DNA from: Tenrec ecaudatus
Taxonomy: Eukaryota > Chordata > Mammalia > Afrosoricida > Tenrecidae
Reading direction: 5' to 3'
NCBI RefSeq assembly: GCF_050624435.1
Contig: NC_134546.1
Span: 18,189,001-18,253,000 of the forward strand
Length of the DNA: 64,000 nucleotides
Part shown: piece by piece, positions 44,641 to 56,942 of the stretch
How the letters are laid out: each line of letters opens with the position of its first letter
Position numbering within the stretch: the first letter of the stretch is position 1
Position numbers and translations under genes: made by a program
The notes under the pieces: model-generated
Seen by the model: the letters and a program-made list of their open reading frames with translations, nothing else
Databases searched by the model: none
What the model was told of the DNA's origin: nothing

Positions 44641-47639
44641 GCACCACTGTAGCCCTGGCCTGGGGTTCTAGAGAATGTCCCTTCCCATAACCCCTCCCCG
44701 CCAACAGTTAGCCCCGCCCACAGATTCCAAGGCCGGCTCCTGCAGCCAGCCTTCCACCCAGAAACACGGACCCTCGCATGCCCACTCAGGGGACGTTACC
44801 AGGAAACCTGGTCACCTTGTGACCCCAGCCCCCTTGCATATTTATTCATTGCCTATCTCCAGAGAACCCGAAGGGTGCAAGGTGCTCAAGAGACCTCCGG
44901 GGACTCCAGCCAGGGACTCCTCCGTAGAGATTTCCGAGTTCGATGGAGAAAAGGGATGCCAACGTTGCTAATTATCACTCATTTTCATAGACATGCTAGT
45001 AACGAAAAAAACTTCCTGCCCTCTTTCAGTGTATTAGTACCCTGATTGTTTAATGAGGAAACTGAGACCCAGAGCAAGCAAAGTGTCCAAGGTTATGCCG
45101 CAGAGAGAAGCGGAGGGCCCTGTCTGGAATCTGGTGTGCTTTCCCTCCCTGGCAACAGGAGAGAAACTCACCTTCGCGGGAGCCTTACTGCCTATCTGGA
45201 GCCACAAGCCACCTTTCCTGGAAGAAAGAGGCAGCTTGTCGCCAGGTGATTCCTTACTTCCGCAACTGTAGTACTCTCCTAGGAGAAGCGATGGCTTACA
45301 GCAAAGTCTCTGGCTGAGCCTTGTGTGGACGCTTCAAATGCTCAGTGCCCTGTGCGCCAGTGCTTCCCGGCTCAGAAAACTCTAAGCAGCAACAGGCTGT
45401 GAAGAGGAGGGTCTGTAGGAAGGGAGAGCGAGCCTGAATAGGAGAGAGTGAAGGGGTGGGAGTAGTTGGTGAGCAGAGGCAAGAAGCCACCTACCATAAT
45501 GCTGAGCACACCTTGACCGACCAGAATTCGGGGTTCTATGGATGGACGCATAGTCCCAAATAATGTGACTGCGGGCACCCCTCCTGAAAGCAAAAGAAGC
45601 GAAGAAGAAGGGGAAAAAACAAAAACAAACAGGAGCCCCTGACAGATAAGAGTGGTTGGAACTGATGGGGTTAATCCGGGAGAGCTTCGCGGAGGAGGTG
45701 AGGTTTAAACGGATTAGGCAAACAGGGTGGCGGGCTGCCTGTTCGGCGGGGGAGATTGCAGTTCTGCCAAGATTTTCGAGGCGGTGGGAACGGAGGGATC
45801 GTTCTGCACCGGGGAGGGGAGCGAAAGAAGGAACAAAGGGGTCTGGTACCCTCCTCCCCGCTGCCTCCTCTCTGCGCCTCTGCTTCTGAGGGGCAGGGGG
45901 GTCAGGCAGCCAACTTTTTCCTCTTATCTCTGGACAGCGAGGCCAGCCCAAAGCCCCGGCGGGCCAAGGAGGAGGTGAGTTTCCCCCTTCAACCTCACAG
46001 AGCGTAGAGGGGAGGAGCTGGGGGGACTCCCTCCTCTGACCACAGAGTGGCAAACTGAGGCCCCAAGAGAGGCAGCCACTGCCAAGGTCATTCGTTGGCC
46101 CTAGTCAGAGGCGAGATGGAACCCAAGTCCCTGCCGACCTGGCCTGGCCCCAGGTACGGGATCTCCCCCAGCGGGCGCCACAGGTTTGGGAAGCTCTGGT
46201 ACCCCCTGGGGACTCTCCAGGTCTGACAGCCTCAGGGTTGGAGTGCAGAAGGAGGGACACTCCGCTCCAGAGATCGTAGACCCGAGTCTCAGCCCCAGCT
46301 ATCGGCCTGGCTCAATAGAGGGAGAATGAGGAGAAATTGCGGGGCCCTACAGAGAGCGTAGGGGCTTCTTGGCACGCCTCAGATGATGACGACAACAAGG
46401 GACATGATCACACTAACAATGGCTTCCTCCGGGATTTCCCTTCCACGGACTACAGCCCTGGTGCCCAGGAGAGGGCGCAGACGCTGGCATGTGCCAGCCC
46501 ACTAGCTACCGGGTGGGGTGCCAACAGGCTGGGAAGGGGGGGCGTGTTGGAGAGGATGGATAGCAGGGCTAGCTCCCGAAGCCAATGGCAGAAATCATCT
46601 GCGCAGGGAAATGAGTCAGGAAAGCATGACAGCGAGACAGACTGCTTGCACTGTTCCTCAAAAAGCCATCAAGTGGCCCTCAGACAATCTTTGCAAAGTG
46701 ACCTTGGTAATGCCCAGCTTGAGGAAGGGCTGCTGCCGCCAGGGACTAAAGGCAACAGCTCATCAGGGCTCTTCCAGAGAGGCCCCGACAGAGCAGACCA
46801 AGAGTAGGGGCTGTGTGGAGACCCAGCCTAGAAGCTCAGGCTGGGCCCATTCAGATGGGGAGAGACAGGGCAGGGCTGAGTTCAGGATTTAGGCTGGCTG
46901 GGGACCTCAGGTAACATTTGGAATCCAAGCATGGGGGGCAAGGATTAGCAGGTGATGAAAGGTCCAGATCAGGCTGAGGGTTTGAACAGAGGCCACGGGT
47001 CACTAACCTGGGGGTCTAACTTCAACTCCATTCTGTCATCTCCAGGAAGCCTTTTCTGAGTTCCCCAAGTTAGGCGGCCCTCCCTTCAAGCAGGACTTTG
47101 AGCCAGTTCAGTTATGGGCATTGAAGTCAAATCAGAACAGATCCAATGTTTAAAATGTAGGTGATGTGAAATGATACCCCAAAGTGGCTGGGGTGGGGGT
47201 AGGGTGGAATTATGCATTGAAATCCTGGAAGAAGAGACTTGGAAGGGACATATTGAGCCTGATGTGGGAAAATGGATTCTTGCCAGGACTGCAGATATCA
47301 ACAGACATTCAATGTGTGGAATTCAACACACATTCAAAGTAGAGCCATCTACCACCTGCGTTGAGCCAGGCACTGCTGTTTCTGACTTTGTCAGTCCAGA
47401 GATTTGGACACTTGCTTTGTTTTCCAGGAGGGAAGTTAAGTTTCTAGAAGGGTGTCAGCTCATAATTCTTCCCGTCCTGGTCATTATCCTGGTCCACTCA
47501 CATTTTATAAGTCCGGGTCTGTCCTGGTTTCACTTTGTTAGCCAGGACTGGACCAGTTTGAAGCTCATAAGGCTCACTGCAATAGTGTCAATTATGTCTT
47601 AGCTTATAAGACCTAATCATGGTCTTCTTCACCACACCA
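44641..47639. other. Intergenic upstream of SLC30A3, no gene seen
   Basis: Apparently single-copy sequence. The expected next genes in human, DNAJC5G and TRIM54, were looked for by their J-domain and RING-finger protein sequence and not found. Confidence 0.5.
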
Positions 47640-47803
47640 AAAACCTAACTCCCTACCTTAGTGTCAATGCTGACTCAGTGACCCCCCTGTGGCTCTCTCT
47701 CTCTCTCTTTCTCCCTCCCAAAGGGGAGTTGCTGGTGGTTTCAAACTGCCAATCATGGGGATTATGGCCCAACTGGTAACCACTACACTACCAGGGCACC
47801 TGG
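47640..47803 (-). mobile_element. AfroSINE, antisense, with internal CT-rich patch
   Basis: Inverted copy with gctggtggtttcaaactgcc and head side ccactacactaccagggcac. A (CT)n run of about 14 bases sits inside. Confidence 0.72.
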
Positions 47804-48519
47804 TCTTCACTACACTGTATTGAAGTTGTTTGCCTGTCTGACTTGATTAGAGGGCAAGTTCCCCAAAGGCTTCCACACAGTGGTTGGGATGTAGTCTTCC
47901 AGGAAACTATCCCAGAAAGGAGTGGAAAGCAGGATGGAAGAAATAGGATTTTACTTGGACCTTAAAGGAATACATAGAATTTGTTAATAGGATGAGGGAG
48001 GACTACAGGAAATGTCACCTTCTCAGGAATGCTATTATGTATTAAATTGGGTCCTCCTCAAATACTGTGTTGCAAATCTGAACCTCTCAACCTAAGACTA
48101 TAATCCTATTTGGGATTGTGTTGCTTTGTTATGTTAATGAGGCAAGATTAGTGTAGGGTGTATTTTGAGCCACTCTCTTTTGAAATATAGAAAAGATTGA
48201 ACAGTGAGCAGAGAGAGAGATGAGGTAAGATAGCTGCAAGCCCTGTGGAGCTCTCTGGGGAACCTGGACACAGAAGCTCCAGAGAAGAGGCTCTTCCTCC
48301 AGATGTGACAAGGGGCGCTAGACCCCTGAATTTGGATATCTAGCCTCCTAACTTGTGAGAGAATATATTTCTGTCGCAACAGAACTTCTCTTGTGATAGC
48401 ACTAGTAACTAAGACAAGGACCTTCCCTGGTCCTAAACTAAGTTGGTTCTCCTGTTGCACACTCTCGGTGCACACTACTTTTTCTTCTATAGCAATTACT
48501 CACTGACCACACCCACGGC

Positions 48520-48705
48520 CAGGGAGTCCATTCCCACTCATCCTGCCCCAATAGCACAGAGTGGAACTGCTCCATGGGCCTTCCAGGGCTGTCCGTCTTT
48601 CCAGAAGCACACTGCCTAATCTTTCTCCTGTGAAGAGGTGGATGGTTGGACCGGCCGGCCCTTCGGTTAGTAGCCAGCCCTTGACCCATAGTGCCACCAG
48701 CTTAT
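48520..48705 (-). mobile_element. AfroSINE, antisense, upstream of the RPL36 retrocopy
   Basis: Inverted copy with gcacagagtggaactgctcc and head side gacccatagtgccaccagc; diverged but nearly full length. Confidence 0.6.
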
Positions 48706-48767
48706 CATTCCGTCATGAAATCACTATTCTGGAATTGTTTTTTTCGCTTGGCTTCAGGAGACCATAA

Positions 48768-49418
<651 letters not shown>

Positions 49419-49427
49419 AAACAGAAT

Positions 49428-50207
49428 CTGTATAGTGATGATTCTCAGATCTCTCATGAAACTCATATTCCCAAATGTCAACTTGACCACGTCTCTTTGC
49501 CTAATAGGTAGCTCAAGCTTCATGAGCCCCGAGCTGAGCTCCTGATGGTCACCCATACCACACCTTCTCTTTCCACAGCTTCCCCCTAGCCCTTCTGTTG
49601 GCTCGGGCCCCAAATCTTGGAGTCATCCTTGACTCGTCTGTCTTCACCCCACATCCAGCCGGTCAGCAAATCCTGCTCCTACTCCTGTTCAAACAGCCAT
49701 CATCTGTTGCCTTGATCATAGAGCCTCCTGGGCATTTCTCTGATGCTGCCCCATAATCCATTCTCATCGGAGGAGCCAGGCAGCACAGGGACTTTGTCAC
49801 TCCTGAGTGCCGAACCTTCAGGTAACAGCCAGAGTCCTTCGCCCTATACAATCTGGCCTCTCACCTCTACTACTTCCACCCCTGTCCCCTGTCACTTTGG
49901 CCTGTTTCTAAGTTCTCCCACTCACCGTGGCATTTGCTCTTCCCTCTGCCTTCAATATACTCTACCATTGACCCTCACGACCGACCTCTACACCTACTTT
50001 GAATTTGACCCAATATCTTCTCAGGTCTTCCCAGCTTTTCACTTACTCATTTATTGTTAACTCCAAACAAGGTTCATTTTATATAAAGAGGAGAGGAAAA
50101 TACAGATGATCAACTATCACCTAAATCTTGCCCCTCTCAACTGTGATCAGGTCGCAAGATGGCCTCTGGCTGTAACTGTGGAAATTTAAATTCAGTAAGC
50201 CTGGCTT
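49428..50207. other. Intergenic, no gene seen
   Basis: No exon or repeat could be supported beyond the RPL36 retrocopy. Confidence 0.45.
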
Positions 50208-50385
50208 CCAGAGCCCTGGAGAAGCAGTGGTTACGCGTTGGGCTGCGATCTGCATGGTGAGCCATTCAAACCACCAGCAGCTCCGTGGGAGAAAGACTGG
50301 GCTTTCTACTCCTGTAAACTGCTATAGTCTTGGAACGTCACAAGGGGTCACTCTGAGTCAGCACTGCTCCATGGCTGTGAAGAAG
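50208..50385 (+). mobile_element. AfroSINE, sense
   Basis: agagccctggagaagcagtg at the head, gagccattcaaaccaccagc in the middle, gggctttctactcctgtaaa, and tail tctgagtcagcactgctcca. Confidence 0.78.
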
Positions 50386-50599
50386 CCTGTCTTCAACAGG
50401 AAAGAGAAGATTTCCTTTGAGTGAGAGAAAGAAAAGTCCCTGGCAGGATCAATCCTGGTCTGTCATATCCTTAGAGTGAGTATTTGGCTTTGTGGGTAAG
50501 AAAATCTTGAAATCAAAGCAGGATGTCTGCTATCTGCTTCTCTCTTTGACAGTCTGATGCCTGAAACACACACTTTTAGTCAGCCCCTCTTGTAAACTA

Positions 50600-51060
50600 A
50601 ACCTAGTGTCATGAGGTCAATTCCAACTCAACGACCCTTAGACTGAACATTTTCATGGGAGTGCAGAGCAGTTGGTGAATTTGAACCTACTACCTTGCGA
50701 TTAGCAATCAAATGCTTCCAAAACATCATCACCAGAACTCCTTTAAATGAAAGCCTGATGGCAAATATGACACAGGGACAGCTCTAGTCACCTCTGACTT
50801 CATGACAAACACTACCAATCACAGCGCTCCCTCGTGCTGAGGCCACATGACAGCACGAAGCCAAAATTCAGACCAAACTCACTGCCATTGAATCGGTCTG
50901 ACTCCTAGTGACCCTTCAGGACAGGGTAGAACTCACTGCCCCTGCCAGTTTCCAGACTGGAATTCTTTCTCCTGAGCACTAGACCAGTTACCCTCAAGTC
51001 AATTCCAGCTCATGAGACCTCCAGGTGGTTCAGAGTAGAACTGTGCGCCAGTTCTTGCTG
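50600..51060 (-). mobile_element. Two or three antisense AfroSINE pieces
   Basis: 50600-50750 (tgaggtcaattccaactcaa; aatttgaacctactaccttg) and 50870-51060 (actgccattgaatcggtctg; then a second start ctcaagtcaattccagctca) are inverted tails and bodies lying close together. Confidence 0.6.
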
Positions 51061-51300
51061 TTAGGTGCCGGCCATCCAGTGGGTCCTGACACAGTGACCC
51101 ATGCACAACAGAAGGGAACACCACCGGATCCTGCGCCAGCCTCGCCACTGCTCTGATGTTGGAGTCCATGGTCGCAGCCACTGCGTCCGTCTGTCCTGTT
51201 GAGGCTGCCCCTCTACTTTACCAAGCATGTGTCCTCTAGGGACTGGCCCCTTCCGACAACATGTCCAAAGTGTGTTAGAGGAGGTCTTGCCATCCTCACT
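51060..51300 (-). mobile_element. RTE/BovB LINE 3' end, antisense
   Basis: It begins ttaggtgccggccatccagt, the inverted 3' terminus of the afrotherian RTE, followed by ggagtccatggtcgcagcca and gggactggccccttccgaca. Its continuation resumes at about 51740 after an inserted stretch. Confidence 0.65.
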
Positions 51301-51329
51301 TTGTTTTTTTTAATACTTCAAATTCATTT

Positions 51330-51500
51330 TTCTTCTTCTTTTTTAAGTTTCATTGGCACATAATTTACATATCATACGAGTCAACAGTTCAATTGTTCAA
51401 TCATATCCAGAAGAATTGTACAATCATAACCACGTTAATTTTAGCACACACACACACACACACACCACCATGGTTAAATCACCTTTAAAATGAGTTTGCA
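51330..51500 (-). mobile_element. L1-type 3' UTR, antisense, with (CA)n
   Basis: ttcattggcacataatttac, atcatatccagaagaattgt and a (CA)n run resemble an inverted L1 3' UTR. It interrupts the RTE match. Family unsure. Confidence 0.4.
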
Positions 51501-51739
51501 ATCAAAGTCAGTTCAAATGCTCGCTTCCACCTTTATTTTGTATTCTTGAAATCCCCCTTCTCTCCCTGACACCCACCCACTCCCACCCCTGCAGCCCTTA
51601 TCAGTCCGGGTATCGATTATTATCGCTACACAACCACTACTCCTGTGGTTCACAAACTGGGACACCCAACAGAAACAATAAAACAAAATTAATATAAGGT
51701 GGTATGGATAAACTAATAATACATCCTCGCTTCTAAGGA

Positions 51740-52372
51740 GCATTTTGGTTGTACTTGTTGATTCTTTCAATATTTTTTGCTGACACCATAATTCAATACC
51801 TAAATTCTTCTTCGGTTTTCCTTTATTCAGTCCAGCTTTCACATTTATATGCTGTGATTGGAAACCCTATGGCTTGAGTCAGGCCTACCTTAGTCTTCAA
51901 TGAGCTGCCAGGTGCTTAGCCATTCCTCCACCAGGGCTCCCCCTACCTTAGTCTTCAAAGGAACACCCTGTGTCTCAACATTTTACAAAAGTCTTCTGCA
52001 GCAGATTTACCCAGTGCAATGTGTCATTTGATATCTTGCCTGCTGTGCCCACGAACTTTGAGTGTGGATCCAAGCAAGATGAAATAATTTCTGTTTATCA
52101 TAATGTTACCTATTGGTCCAGTTGTAAGGAATTTTGTTTTCTTTACATTAAGTTGTAATCCATACTGAAGGCTGCAATCCTTGATCTTCATCAGCAAGTG
52201 CTTCGAGTCCTCTTCATTTTAAGCAAGCAAGATTGTGTGATGTGCATACCGCAGGTTTTTTATAAGCCTTTCTACAAACTTGATACCATATTCTTCTTCA
52301 TGTAATCCAGCTTTTCTGATGATCTGTTCCGCATACAGGTTGAGTAAGGATTGTAAGGGGCTAGACCACCAC
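51740..52372 (-). mobile_element. RTE/BovB LINE reverse-transcriptase region, antisense
   Basis: On the minus strand it reads RTE RT: NLYAEQIIRKAGLHEEEYGI and RLIKNLRYAHHTILLA, where the catalytic YADD has become YAHH. Inverted landmarks are tccagctttcacatttatat and ttaagttgtaatccatactg. It carries a tiny SINE-head insertion at 51901-51941. It is dead. Confidence 0.78.
51884..51958 (-). mobile_element. 41-bp AfroSINE head with 17-bp target duplications
   Basis: Insert 51901-51941, read inverted, is ggggagccctggtggaggaa.. and stops after 41 bases. It is bracketed by identical 17-mers cctaccttagtcttcaa (51884-51900 and 51942-51958). The RTE match continues across once the insert and one repeat are removed. 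Confidence 0.75.
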
Positions 52373-53110
52373 ATGTCTGTCAGTTTGTTGCACTGTGGTG
52401 GCTTGCTTGCGTCTTGCTTTAATGTTGAAAGCGGTGCCACTGCTATTTCAAATACCAGCAGGGTCACCCAAAGTGGACAGGTTTCAACAGAGCTTCCAGA
52501 TTAAAACCAGATGAAGAAGGACTCCACTCCCCACTACAGAGGAAGAAGCCACTGAAAACCTTATGTAGAGCTTGGAATTACTGTCAAATACTGAAAGTCT
52601 AAACATTGTCAGGGATACTATCAGAAGATAGGCCCCTCAGGCCAGAAGGCACTTGAAATGTGACTGAAGAAGAGCTGATTTCGTGAAGGGGAGTGGGCCA
52701 TGGGGACGAGTCAAGTAAAGCCTGCAGGAGGGGGGCCTTTGGATCTTCATTTGTTGATGGGGCATGACTCAAAGTAAAGAGAAACAGCTGCAAAAATCTA
52801 ATGATTGGAACTTGAAATGTGTATGAATTTAGGAAAATTTAAAGTAGTCAAAAATGAAATGGACCATATGAAGATAGAGATCCTAGGCATTGGTGAGCTG
52901 AAATGGACGGGTATTGGCCATTTTGAATCAGAGAATCAGATGATTTACTATGCTGGGAATAGCACATCAAGAGGAATGGCTCTGCAGTCATTGTCAGAAA
53001 AGATCTTGCTAACTCCATCATGAAGCACAGTGCTTCTGTGATCAGAATATATCATCTACCTTCAAGGAAATCCAGTCAATCCTGGGATTCTGCGCTTCAT
53101 CATCTAAGAA
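52373..53110 (+). mobile_element. RTE/BovB LINE 5' end and endonuclease start, sense
   Basis: It starts at the family's 5' terminus (tgtctgtcagtttgttgcac), passes taccagcagggtcacc, cttcatttgttgatggggca, and the endonuclease region encoding GTWNV and GELKWTGIGHFESENQMIYYAGN. It then decays after about 53110. Frameshifts and stops are present, so it cannot act on its own. Confidence 0.75.
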
Positions 53111-53945
53111 ACTTAACAAAAACAGAGAAATCAAGAACGAAAACCAATCTGGGTGCAAGATGGTGAGTTCAGACGAGTGTGTGTGGTCTTGAGAGACTGA
53201 CATTTAGGTGATAATTAACCACCTCTGTGTACGAGTCCTAAAATTTGAGGGGCTTGGATTTCATAAGAATCATCAGCTTAGATCTGAGCCCAGATGCCAT
53301 CTGAACTTTTACTTACTGCCCCTGCCACTATCCAACCCTCAGACAGATGTAGGTACATACTAAAAAATTTCCTTTGCGTCTGTTAAACTCTTCTTAACCG
53401 CCATCAGTTAGTACCAACTCCAAGTGGCTCTGTGTCCCAGAGAATGAGAAACACTACCTAATCCTATGTGATCCTTGTCGGGGTGAGGGGGTCTCCAACA
53501 CTTGAGCGGGTCCTCAGGAGCAACTTTGCAATTGTGGAAAATACTAAAGACAGACAGACAGTGAGGCACAAGGGCTCCTTGTCCCATGTCAGAACTGAGC
53601 AAGAGAATGTGTTTTCTAATAGTATATAGAATGGGGCTTACAGATCTTTCATAAGGCATGCATGTCATACAGCTAATATCCGACATAATCAATAGGTAAT
53701 ATCATAACCAGGTAACATAATAAACACGCAATAAGATGAGTCAGCGTCTTGACCTAGTGCTAGTTGACCTCAACCCCCTTGATCCCTCCCCGGGGGGAGT
53801 AATCTCTGTTCAGTATCAGCAAGAAATATCAAAACAGAGTTTGAGACATTTTTCAGTGAGTTAGCTATAGAACCTGATTTTATCTACAGATAACTCTTAG
53901 GGATTGTGAAGTGGCCAGACACAGGAATGATTCATCTTTTTTTAA

Positions 53946-54540
53946 AAAAAAAAAATTATTAGGGGCTCATACAACTCTTATCACAATCCATACATACATC
54001 AATTGTGTAGAGCACATTTGTACATTCATTGCCTCATCATTCTCAAAACATTTGCTCTCCACCTAAACCCCTTGCATCAGCTCCTCATCTTTACCCTCCC
54101 TCCCCAGCCCTCCCTCCCTCATGAAGTCTTGATAATTTATAAATTATTATTTTGTCATATCTTGCCCTGTCTGACATCTCCCTTCACCCACTTTTCTGTT
54201 GTCCGTCCCCCAGGGAGGAGGTCACATGTAGATCCTTGTAATCGGTTCCCCCTTTCCAACCCACCCTCCCTCTACACTCCTAATATCACCATTCACACCA
54301 CTGGCCCTGAAGGGATCATCCGCCCATGATTTCCTGTGTTTCCAGTTCCTGTCTGTACCAGTGTACATCCTCTGGTCTAGCCAGACTTGCAAGATAGGAT
54401 TTGGATCATGATAGTGGGGTAGTGGAGGGAGGGGGGGCAGCATTTAGGAACTAGATGAAAGTTGTATGTTTCATAGTTGCTACACCGCACTCTGACTGGC
54501 TCCTCTCCTCCCTCAAGGGAGTGGAGGCCCTAGGTCCTTC
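53946..54540 (-). mobile_element. Family A LINE-like 3' region, antisense, 0.6 kb
   Basis: The inverted copy begins with A/T-rich tail and ttaggggctcatacaactct, then tcacatgtagatccttgtaa, gtgtacatcctctggtctag and aggaactagatgaaagttgt. It is a good match to 28990-29640 read the other way. Confidence 0.68.
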
Positions 54541-54664
54541 TGATTCATCTTATATGGTAGTTCCTCTATGACAGTTCCTTTATGGGGAGATATTGGAGGG
54601 ACTGTGTTCAGTCATGAGACTATATATATATATATAAAGATTTATTTATGTTTCATAACTGTGA

Positions 54665-55335
54665 GAGTCTTCCCCCACCAGAGTCGGCTTTCCAGACCCG
54701 TCATTATGAGTACAGATGAGTTAGCTGTGTGCCATTCTCATGCAGTCCCTCGGTTTACCACTGATCCTCATACCCACTGCTGTGTGAGCGCCTGTGCCAG
54801 GCCATTTCGACGAACATCTCCTCTTTATGCTAGCCTTCTACACGACCAAGCATTATGTCCTTTTCCAGGGACTGGTCTCTCCTGACAACAAGCCTAGAAA
54901 TGATGAGGGCTTGCCTCCTCCATTCTAAGGAGCAGCCTAGTTGTACGTCCAGGACAGATTTGTTTTTTTCTTTTGTCAGTCCATGATACTTTTTTAAAAA
55001 TCATTTTATTGGGGGCTCTTATAGCTCTTATCACAAGCCATGCATATGTCCACTGTGTCAAGCACATTTGTACTTAGGTTGTCATCATCATTTTCAAAAC
55101 ATTTTCTTTCTAATTGAGCCCTTGATATCAGTTCATTTCCCCCCCTCTCCCAGGTACTTTCAATATTCTTTGCTAGCACCATAATTCAAATGAATAATAG
55201 ATTCTTCTGTGAGAGTTCATATTCATTGTCCAACATCCATATGAATATGAGGTGATTGAAAAAACTGTGGCTTCCGTCTGGTGTCCTCCAGGTCTAGAAC
55301 ATGACACTCTAGATATTCAACACTTAAAGAAGGTC
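54665..55335 (-). mobile_element. RTE/BovB LINE 3' half, antisense, split by a family A tail
   Basis: RTE matches at 54665-54985 (ttttccagggactggtctct, ggagcagcctagttgtacgt) and 55157-55335 (actttcaatattctttgcta, atatgaggtgattgaaaaaa) flank an antisense family A 3' end at 54990-55155 (tcattttattgggggctctt). Confidence 0.68.
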
Positions 55336-55520
55336 TGTGGCACAGATGCCGCACCTTGGGCTGCTAACCACAAAGTCAGCAGTTGGAAACCATCAGTCAC
55401 TGTGGGAGAAAGACGAGGCTTTCTACTCCCATATAAGGAGTTGCAATCTCAGAAACCGACAGGGCCCTTTTCTACTGGATTGCTATGAATCAGCATCGAC
55501 TCGATAGCAGTGAGTTTTGG
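55335..55520 (+). mobile_element. AfroSINE, sense
   Basis: aaagtcagcagttggaaacc, gaggctttctactcccatat, and the tail atcagcatcgactcgatagc are clear. It lies exactly between an antisense and a sense RTE copy. Confidence 0.75.
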
Positions 55521-56942
55521 TGGAGAACCCACAGTGCTGAAGGAAGAAGCTCAAGCTGCACTCAATGCATTAGCCAAAAACAGGGTACAGGAATGGATGG
55601 AACACCCACTGGAATGTTTCAGAGCCAAAGAAGCACTGGAAGCACTCACTCAATTTTGCCAGGGTATTTGGAAGACACCTGGCCACGTGACTGGAAGAGA
55701 GCCATATTTGTGCCCATTCCAAAGAAAGGAATGCTCAAGCTATAGAATGCTATCAGTGAGGTGGCACACAAGTCTTAAGATCATCCAACAACTGTTGCAG
55801 CAGTACATTGACAGGGAACTGCCAGAAGTTCAGGCCAGGTTCAGAAGAGGATGTGCACCATTGTTGATATCAGGTGGATTTCGGTGCAAAGCAGAGACTG
55901 CCAGAAAGATGTCTACTTGTGTTTCATTGACGATGCAAAGGTGACTGTGTGGACCATATTCTGGAACACTTCATTATGCACATTCAGAAGTAGTACATGG
56001 AGCAAGAGGCCGTTGTGCGAACAGAACAAAAGAATACCGCACGGTTTATAATCAGGAAAGGGTGGGTCAGGGTTACATCCTCTCACCATATTTGTTCAAT
56101 CTATATATGGGGCAGATCATCAGAGAAGCTGGATTATATGAAGAAGAGTGTGGTATCAGGATTGGAGGAAGGCTTATTAACAACCTGAGGTATGCAGATG
56201 ACACAGCCTTGCTTACTGAAAGTGCGGAGGACTTGAAGCACTTGCTGATGAAGATCAAGGATTGCAGCCTTCAGTGTGGATGACAACTCCATGTAAGGAA
56301 GACTAAAACCCTCACGACTGGATCAATAGGTCACATCATGACAAACGGACAAACGGTTGAAGTAGTCAAGGATTTTGTCTGACTTGGATCAAGAATCGAT
56401 GCTCATGGAAGGCAGCAGTTCAGAGATCAAAAGAAATATTGCATCAGGTAAACCTGCTGCACAGACCTCTTTAGAGTATTCAAGGCCAAGGATGTTTGCT
56501 ACTTTGAGAACTAAGATGTGCCTGGCCCATGCCATGATATTCTCCATTGCATCATATGCACGTGTGAGTTGGACATTAAGTACGGATCACAGAAGAATTG
56601 ATGCATTTAAATGGTGCTGGTGAAGAATATTGAAAATACCAGGTACTACTAAAAGGACACACAGATCTGTATCAGAAGAAGTATGACCAGGGTGCTCCTT
56701 AGGGGCAAGGATGGCAAGACTTCCTCTCACAGACTTTGGATATATTGTCAGGGGAGACCAGTCCCTGGAGAAGGACACCATGTTTGGTGAAGTGGAAAAA
56801 GAGGGTTGACAGTGGCTGCATCAATGGGCTCGGCACAGGAACAATTGTGAGAATGATGCGGGACGGTGCAGTGTTTCATTCTGTTGTGCACAGGGTAGCT
56901 GTGGGTCTGAGCTGACTCAATGGCACCTAACAACAACATGTT
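55520..56942 (+). mobile_element. RTE/BovB LINE, RT to 3' end, sense
   Basis: Translated pieces: EEAQAALNALAKNRVQEW, IDRELPEVQARFRRG, YILSPYLFNLYMGQIIREAG, GGRLINNLRYADDTALLTES with the RT catalytic YADD intact, then SIASYARVSW and RRIDAFKWCW. The end reads caatggcacctaacaacaac, the RTE 3' terminus with a CAA-type tail. Several frameshifts and stops separate these pieces. It lacks the 5' half. Confidence 0.85.

Noticed and set aside
43385-44704. Long overlapping open frames on both strands (over 400 codons each) in the SLC30A3 CpG island
   Set aside because: They arise from high GC and lack of stop triplets, consist mostly of R, P, G and A, and are explained by the CpG island. Only 44213-44313 (-) is real coding sequence.
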